Part shown: positions 6,279 through 10,555 of the stretch, piece by piece | Layout: each line of letters opens with the position of its first letter | Position numbering within the stretch: position 1 is the first letter of the stretch | DNA from: RGIG8700 sp964568815 | GTDB taxonomy: Bacteria; Bacillota; Clostridia; RGIG6154 | Assembly: GCA_964568815.1 (NCBI GenBank) | Contig: CAZMRY010000050.1 | Location: forward strand, 1 to 10,555 | DNA length: 10,555 bases | Direction of reading: 5' to 3' | Position numbers and translations under genes: made by a program | The notes under the pieces: generated by a model | Told to the model about the DNA's origin: nothing | The model's database searches: none | The model's input: only the letters and a program-made list of their open reading frames with translations

Positions 6279-8264
6279 ATGTCAAAAACATTGCTTGATT
6301 ACATACTTAAAAAAGAACATCACAAGTTCAGAATTGATGCTCCTGAGCTTGCGAAAGAATACAAAGAAAAAGGTCTTTCCCCTATCGAGAGAATGACTGA
6401 CAGATTTGAAAGACTCTGCAAAATGGAAACACCTCATTTTCTTCCTGAGGAAAAAATCTGTTTTGTAAGAACAGTAAAAAATATTCCTGATTGCTTTACA
6501 GAAGACGAATGGAAAGAATTAAAGGACAAATATTTCATTCACGAGCTTGGTTATATTTCAAACCTTTCTCCTGATTATGAAGACATTATTAAATGCGGTC
6601 TTCTTGCCAAAAGAGAAAATGCAAACGAATATCAAAAAAGAAGTATTGATGCTATTTTAGGTCTTGTTAACAGATATAAAGAAGAGGCAATCAAAGAGGG
6701 TAAAACTGAAATTGCAAAGGTTTTAGAGAGAGTTCCTGCATACGGTGCAACAAGCTTTATCGAGGCACTTCAGTCATTCAGAATTGTTCATTTTGCTTTG
6801 TGGCTTGAGGGTAATTATCACAACACAGTAGGAAGATTTGATAAATATATGTACCCATACCTTAAAGCCGATATGGAAAAAGGTCTTTACACAGAAGAAA
6901 CAGCACTTGAGCTTGTTGAAGACTTTTTCCTTTCATTTAACAAGGATTCTGACCTTTATGTCGGCGTACAGCAGGGCGACAACGGACAAAGTATGATGCT
7001 TGGCGGTATTGACAAAGACGGAAATGATGTATTTAACCTTTTATCAGAGCTTTGTCTTAAAGCAAGCAAAAACTTACTTTTAATTGACCCTAAAATCAAT
7101 TTAAGAGTTAACAAAAAAACACCGATTGAAACATTTATTGCCGGCAGTGAGCTTACAAAGGCAGGTCTTGGTTTCCCACAGTATTCAAACGACGATGTTG
7201 TTATTGATGCTCTTGTTAAGCTTGGATATGACAGAGAGGATGCCTGCGAATATGTAACGGCTGCCTGCTGGGAATTTATTGTTCCAAAGGTTGGTGCAGA
7301 TGTGGCAAACATCGGTGCACTTAATTTCCCTAAAGTAGTTGACACAGTTATGCATAAGCACCTTTTAAGCTGTGAAACCTTTGATGATTTCTCAAAGGAA
7401 ATCGAAAAAGAAATTATGTCTGAGTGTGACATAATCTGCGGTAATTTAAAGGATTTATGGTTTGTTCCATCTCCTTTTATGTCTGTTATGTGCAACAACG
7501 AAACAATATGGGACGGCGGAAAGTATAACAATTTCGGTATTCACGGAACAGGTGTTGCAACAGGTGCAGACTCACTTGCAGTTATTAAGAAATATGTGTT
7601 TGAAGAAAAGAGCATTTCAAAAGAAGAGCTTATAGACGCAGTTGATACAAACTTTGAAAACTATCCTGAGCTTTTACACAAATTAAGATATGAAGCACCT
7701 AAAATGGGTAACAACATTGATTTTGTTGATGATATTGCAGTATGGCTTATAGATACTTTCTCTGATGCCTTAAAGGGCAGAAAGAACTACAGAGGCGGAA
7801 TTTACCGTGCAGGAACAGGCTCTGCAATGTTCTATTTATGGCACGCAAACGAAATCGGTGCATCTCCTGACGGCAGACTCGACAAAGAGCCATTCGGTAC
7901 AAACTTCTCTGCAAGCTTGTTTGCAGATATCAAAGGGCCTGTTTCGGTTATTAAATCTTTCACAAAGCCACACTTTGAAAATGCCATAAACGGCGGTCCT
8001 TTAACCCTTGAATTCCATAATTCTATGTTTAAAGACCAGGACAGCGTTGAAAAGGTTGCAATGCTTGTTAAATCCTTCATTGACCTTGGCGGACATCAGC
8101 TGCAGCTTAATGCAGTTAATCTGGAAACTATGAAAGATGCACAAGCACACCCTGAAAAATATCAACAGCTTGTTGTAAGAATATGGGGCTGGAGTGCATA
8201 CTTTGTTGAGCTTGACAAGGAATATCAGGACCATGTTATGAGAAGACAGGAATACACCTTATGA
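6279..8264 (+). CDS. Glycyl radical enzyme of the pyruvate formate-lyase family, substrate unknown
   Basis: Glycyl radical enzymes use a protein-based radical on a C-terminal glycine to form a cysteine thiyl radical that attacks substrate; they act only without oxygen. The 661-residue product has the C-terminal radical domain with RIWGWSAYF (634-642), placing the radical on Gly637, preceded by the conserved GHQLQLNAVN (605-614) and DAQAHPEKY (620-628). The active-site loop reads AACWEF (328-333). Cys330 with Glu332 gives the Cys-x-Glu arrangement of dehydratases, lyases and decarboxylases, not the Cys-Cys pair of true pyruvate formate-lyase. Other family blocks include GTGVATGADSLAVIKK (423-438) and SPDGRLDKEPFG (529-540). 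At 661 residues it is shorter than typical members (about 750-850). It has its own promoter and operator and overlaps its activase by 4 nt. A genuine pyruvate formate-lyase role is unlikely; a dehydratase or C-C/C-X lyase acting on a small, perhaps sugar-derived, compound is possible but unproven. Confidence 0.93.
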   Translation: MSKTLLDYILKKEHHKFRIDAPELAKEYKEKGLSPIERMTDRFERLCKMETPHFLPEEKICFVRTVKNIPDCFTEDEWKELKDKYFIHELGYISNLSPDYEDIIKCGLLAKRENANEYQKRSIDAILGLVNRYKEEAIKEGKTEIAKVLERVPAYGATSFIEALQSFRIVHFALWLEGNYHNTVGRFDKYMYPYLKADMEKGLYTEETALELVEDFFLSFNKDSDLYVGVQQGDNGQSMMLGGIDKDGNDVFNLLSELCLKASKNLLLIDPKINLRVNKKTPIETFIAGSELTKAGLGFPQYSNDDVVIDALVKLGYDREDACEYVTAACWEFIVPKVGADVANIGALNFPKVVDTVMHKHLLSCETFDDFSKEIEKEIMSECDIICGNLKDLWFVPSPFMSVMCNNETIWDGGKYNNFGIHGTGVATGADSLAVIKKYVFEEKSISKEELIDAVDTNFENYPELLHKLRYEAPKMGNNIDFVDDIAVWLIDTFSDALKGRKNYRGGIYRAGTGSAMFYLWHANEIGASPDGRLDKEPFGTNFSASLFADIKGPVSVIKSFTKPHFENAINGGPLTLEFHNSMFKDQDSVEKVAMLVKSFIDLGGHQLQLNAVNLETMKDAQAHPEKYQQLVVRIWGWSAYFVELDKEYQDHVMRRQEYTL

Positions 8265-9076
8265 CAGGAACAATCTTTGATATAAAAGAGTTTTCCCTCC
8301 ACGACGGACCGGGTGGCAGAGTTACTGTATTCTTAAAGGGTTGCCCTTTAAGATGCAGATGGTGTCACAATCCTGAGGGGCTTAAATGCGAAAAACAGCT
8401 TTTGGTTAAGACCGTACAATGCACAAACTGCGGTCTTTGCAGAAAAGGCTGTGACCATATTGAATGTCAGCCTTTCGAAAGATGCATAAAGGTATGCCCC
8501 AAAAATCTTGTCCGTATCTGCGGTATTGAGTATGAGGCGAATGACCTTGCTGAAAAAATACTTGAATATTCTGATTTCTTTGAATTAAACAACGGCGGTG
8601 TAACCTTTTCAGGAGGCGAGCCACTTCTTCAGCATAATTTTATAAAAGAGGTTTGCTCTTATCTTGGTGGTATTCATAAGGCAATCCAGACAAGCGGATA
8701 TGCAGAAGAAGATGTTTTTAAAAGCACAATCAAATACTTCGACTATGTTATGATGGATATTAAAATAGCAGACAGAGATAAACACAAAGAGTTTACAGGC
8801 GTTTACAATGATGTTATACTAAAGAACCTTGAGCTTCTTAAAAACAGCGGTATTCCCCACATTATAAGAGTACCGCTTATCCCTGATATAACAGACACAG
8901 AGGAAAATTTAAAAGGTATTTCAGCGATTGTAGGCGACTCCCCCGTTGAGCTTTTATCCTACAACCAAATGGCAGGTGCAAAATACGAAAGCGTTGGTAT
9001 GGAGTATTCCCTGACCAAAGGCAAAAACAAAGAACCTGATTTAAGTATATTTAAAAATGCAATACTTTCAAAATAG
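8261..9076 (+). CDS. Radical SAM glycyl radical enzyme activase
   Basis: This enzyme would cleave S-adenosylmethionine to abstract hydrogen from the radical glycine (Gly637) of the enzyme encoded just upstream. The 271-residue product has the radical SAM cluster motif Cys28-x3-Cys32-x2-Cys35 in GCPLRCRWCHNPEG, then a cysteine-rich insert (54-79). The activase signature GGVTFSGGEPLLQ (112-124), the MDIKIAD segment (165-171) and YNQMAGAKY (234-242) follow. The insert holds CTNCGLC (54-60) with Cys64, Cys69, Cys75 and Cys79-Pro. It looks like a compressed two-cluster ferredoxin domain in which the middle cysteine of the second motif is Phe72. The ATG overlaps the upstream stop by 4 nt (ATGA), with AGG at 8248-8250 about 10 nt ahead, so the pair should be co-translated. 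It ends in a strong terminator. Confidence 0.95.
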   Translation: MTGTIFDIKEFSLHDGPGGRVTVFLKGCPLRCRWCHNPEGLKCEKQLLVKTVQCTNCGLCRKGCDHIECQPFERCIKVCPKNLVRICGIEYEANDLAEKILEYSDFFELNNGGVTFSGGEPLLQHNFIKEVCSYLGGIHKAIQTSGYAEEDVFKSTIKYFDYVMMDIKIADRDKHKEFTGVYNDVILKNLELLKNSGIPHIIRVPLIPDITDTEENLKGISAIVGDSPVELLSYNQMAGAKYESVGMEYSLTKGKNKEPDLSIFKNAILSK

Positions 9077-9104
9077 ACCTCGCCTGATCTCTCAGGTGAG
9101 GTCT
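9075..9104. terminator. Bidirectional terminator between convergent genes
   Basis: A 13-bp stem (9075-9087 with 9092-9104, one G-T wobble) closes a TCTC loop. It begins within the activase stop codon. On the plus strand it is followed by a T-rich stretch (to about 9117); on the minus strand the hairpin runs into ATTTTG. The minus-strand ATPase gene ends 7 nt away at 9111, so one hairpin can serve both transcripts. Confidence 0.85.
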
Positions 9105-9110
9105 TCTGTC

Positions 9111-10400
9111 TTATTTATCAAGGCTGTTTTCATCAAGCAGAAAATCAATAATATTCATAATCAAATATCCCTTTTCATTTCTCCAGGCTTTGGTACGATC
9201 TCCAACAATTATTATCTTCTTAAATGAATCACCAATATGGTCAAGAGAAGTTGATTCTTGTTTCATTTTTTCCTCGTCAGGTATTGAAAAAGCCGATTGA
9301 ATATAATATCTTTGATTGCCTATATTACAAACAAAGTCCACTTCTGAATGCACTAAAATTCTTTTTCCACTTTTGTCTGTGCCGAAATAATCTACAACAC
9401 CCACATCTACATTATATCCACGCATAACAAGCTCGTTGTATATGATATTTTCCATAATATGCGTCTGCTCCTGCTGACGGAAGTTCAACTTTGCATTTCT
9501 AAGTCCTATATCGGTAAAATAATATTTATACGGACTACTGATATATTTCTTTCCTTTAACATCATATCTTTCCGCACGGCTTAATACAAAAGCATTCATC
9601 AAATGCTCTATATAGGCTGAAATTGTGTTTGCGTTCGTCTTTAATTGATTTGAAGTAAATGTTTTCGCAAGCTTTGGCGGATTTGTGAGCGAACCCACTG
9701 AAGATGCCAATATATCAACAAGTGATTCCATAATAACATCACCCTGAAGTTTGTTTCGTTCTATTACATCTTTTATATACAAATTATTAAGCTGATCTGC
9801 TAAATACTTTGATTTTTCCCTATCGCCGCTGCGTGTGAGTATAAGAGGCAATCCGCCGTAGGTTGAATATTCGTCAAAAGCATCGTATTTATCTCCGTCA
9901 TAAACCGAGTAAAATTCAGCAAAGGAAAGCGGATGGACACGCACCTCATCGCCTCTGCCACGAAACTCTGTCAGAACATCGGTAGACAAAAACTTTGAAT
10001 TACTTCCGGTAACATATATATCCACATTCCTAAGTCGGAGAAGGCCATTGAGGACTCCATAAAGTCTAAGACTTTCTCTGCTTTTCAATTCACTGTCGGA
10101 TATAGCGAATTGGACTTCATCGAGAAGAATATAGTACATATTTTCTCTATCGGTTATTTTTGAACGCAAATATTCTGACAGCTTATCGGGATCACGATAC
10201 TCGCGGTTTGCGTCATCATCAAGTGCAAGAACAATAATATGCTCCTCTTTGACACCTATTGAAAGCAAATAGTTGTAGTAAATTTCAAAAAGCAAAAAGC
10301 TTTTTCCGCATCTTCTTATTCCTGTTATGATTTTTATTAAGCCGTTTTCTTTTTTTGCAATAAGCTCGTTAAGGTATCTTTCTCTTTCAATCAGTTTCAT
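9111..10400 (-). CDS. AAA+ ATPase with C-terminal DUF4143 domain
   Basis: This 429-residue protein belongs to a large, poorly understood family of ATPases common in multiple copies in anaerobic bacteria and archaea. The N-terminal AAA domain shows Walker A TGIRRCGKS (26-34), Walker B YILLDEVQ (90-97), a sensor-like TGSNS (131-135) and arginines 147 and 149 in FRGRGDE. The DUF4143 part follows, with YGGLPLIL (181-188) and a winged-helix-like middle region. A nuclease-fold remnant near the end includes ENIIYNEL (317-324), EVDFV (353-357) and YIQSAF (366-371). The last has Gln368 where active PD-(D/E)xK nucleases carry the E-x-K residues, so catalysis is doubtful. ATG 10400 is preferred over ATG 10412 because GAGG lies 6 nt ahead of it, whereas 10412 has no site. 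It is transcribed against the neighbouring operon and shows no functional tie to it. A role in defence or DNA metabolism has been proposed for relatives but cannot be concluded here. Confidence 0.9.
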   Translation of the reverse strand: MKLIERERYLNELIAKKENGLIKIITGIRRCGKSFLLFEIYYNYLLSIGVKEEHIIVLALDDDANREYRDPDKLSEYLRSKITDRENMYYILLDEVQFAISDSELKSRESLRLYGVLNGLLRLRNVDIYVTGSNSKFLSTDVLTEFRGRGDEVRVHPLSFAEFYSVYDGDKYDAFDEYSTYGGLPLILTRSGDREKSKYLADQLNNLYIKDVIERNKLQGDVIMESLVDILASSVGSLTNPPKLAKTFTSNQLKTNANTISAYIEHLMNAFVLSRAERYDVKGKKYISSPYKYYFTDIGLRNAKLNFRQQEQTHIMENIIYNELVMRGYNVDVGVVDYFGTDKSGKRILVHSEVDFVCNIGNQRYYIQSAFSIPDEEKMKQESTSLDHIGDSFKKIIIVGDRTKAWRNEKGYLIMNIIDFLLDENSLDK

Positions 10401-10406
10401 ATTACG

Positions 10407-10410
10407 CCTC
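10407..10410 (-). promoter_or_regulatory. Ribosome binding site that decides the ATPase start
   Basis: GAGG (minus strand) is 6 nt upstream of ATG 10400 and overlaps the alternative ATG at 10412, which has no Shine-Dalgarno of its own. This favours the shorter protein beginning MKLIERERYL. Confidence 0.65.
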
Positions 10411-10422
10411 ATTTCGTGATTT

Positions 10423-10435
10423 ATTGCACTGCAAT
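10423..10435. repeat. Palindrome copy 1, between promoter and ATPase start codon
   Basis: ATTGCACTGCAAT is a perfect dyad around a central C. It shares the 11-bp core TTGCACTGCAA with the copy at 10506-10518. It lies just downstream of the predicted transcription starts, a repressing position for a bound dimeric regulator. Confidence 0.75.
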
Positions 10436-10444
10436 GTTTTCATA

Positions 10445-10476
10445 ATTATATTATACCCATTTTTCTTTTTTGTCAA
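10445..10476 (-). promoter_or_regulatory. Promoter of the ATPase gene with overlapping -10 elements
   Basis: Read on the minus strand, a perfect TTGACA (10476-10471) is followed by TATAAT at 10455-10450 (15-nt spacer) and a second, overlapping TATAAT at 10450-10445 (20-nt spacer). Neither spacer is the ideal 17 nt, but the hexamers are perfect. Start sites would fall near 10438-10443, giving a leader of about 40 nt. Confidence 0.72.
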
Positions 10477-10505
10477 TATAACCATCAAAATTTAATTGTT
10501 ATTTT

Positions 10506-10518
10506 TTTGCACTGCAAA
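10506..10518. repeat. Palindrome copy 2, upstream of the ATPase promoter
   Basis: TTTGCACTGCAAA is a perfect dyad with the same core as the copy 83 bp away. Flanking bases also match, giving a 21-bp direct repeat (10420-10440 and 10503-10523) with only two differences, and these fall at symmetric positions so that each copy stays palindromic. It lies 30 bp upstream of the -35 element. Confidence 0.75.
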
Positions 10519-10555
10519 GTTTTACCAAACAAAAAAGTGTTTCTCCTTTGTTGCT

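Noticed and set aside
6956..7531. A 191-codon open frame on the minus strand inside the glycyl radical enzyme gene.
   Set aside because: It is wholly opposite a strongly conserved coding sequence, is rich in Ser and Leu with no recognisable motif, and has no supporting ribosome binding site that I could see. It is a shadow frame.
6279..8264. Annotation as pyruvate formate-lyase (formate acetyltransferase).
   Set aside because: The adjacent Cys-Cys active site of true pyruvate formate-lyase is absent; the loop reads Ala-Cys-Trp-Glu.
10420..10523. The paired palindromes as ends or target duplications of a small mobile element.
   Set aside because: The 62 bp between the two 21-bp repeats is filled by a near-consensus promoter for the ATPase gene, and no transposase or typical insertion boundary is seen. 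Kept as a possible alternative only.
10480..10555. A short minus-strand reading frame behind AAAGGAG near the right edge.
   Set aside because: The only in-frame start is a TTG, the frame is about 15 codons long and it has no recognisable content.

Overview
The window reads as chromosomal DNA of a low-GC, strictly anaerobic Firmicute, most likely a gut Clostridia member. This rests on AT-rich sequence, frequent AGA arginine codons, strong GGAGG-type ribosome binding sites, TTG starts with good Shine-Dalgarno sequences, genes packed with short overlaps, and an oxygen-sensitive glycyl radical enzyme. No species can be assigned from the sequence alone.

Layout. (1) Bases 1-705 hold the 3' end of a gene for a repeat protein built from about 30-residue GLUG-like repeats, probably an exported beta-helix protein. 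(2) After a candidate promoter at 706-734, bases 763-6227 form one tight same-strand run: tsaE, tsaB, rpiB, a dCMP deaminase gene, tsaC/sua5, rimI, tsaD and a LacI-family regulator gene. Gaps are at most 15 nt and six of the seven junctions overlap or lie within 4 nt. The run holds all the dedicated enzymes of bacterial tRNA t6A37 synthesis (TsaC makes threonylcarbamoyl-AMP; TsaD-TsaB-TsaE transfer the group to A37), with rimI, rpiB and the deaminase interleaved. (3) A hairpin terminator overlaps the regulator's stop codon, and a near-consensus promoter is built into it. A 20-bp palindrome with a central CG, typical of LacI-family operators, follows at the transcription start. (4) Bases 6279-9076 encode a 661-residue glycyl radical enzyme of unknown substrate and its radical SAM activase, overlapping by 4 nt and closed by a hairpin that also serves the convergent gene. 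(5) On the minus strand, 9111-10400 encodes an AAA+/DUF4143 ATPase. Its strong promoter is flanked by two matching palindromes 83 bp apart.

Functional reading. The most notable part is the switch-plus-enzyme unit: a LacI-type regulator transcribed as the last gene of a housekeeping t6A operon appears to control a separately promoted glycyl radical enzyme/activase pair. The enzyme has a Cys-Trp-Glu active-site motif (residues 330-332) where many eliminase relatives have Cys-Val-Glu, and it is shorter than the characterised families. Its activase has a compressed ferredoxin-like insert lacking one expected cysteine. The substrate is not deducible here; a LacI-type regulator hints at a sugar-related compound. 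No tRNA, rRNA, CRISPR array, insertion sequence or phage gene was recognised. No stretch over 300 bases lacks a gene.
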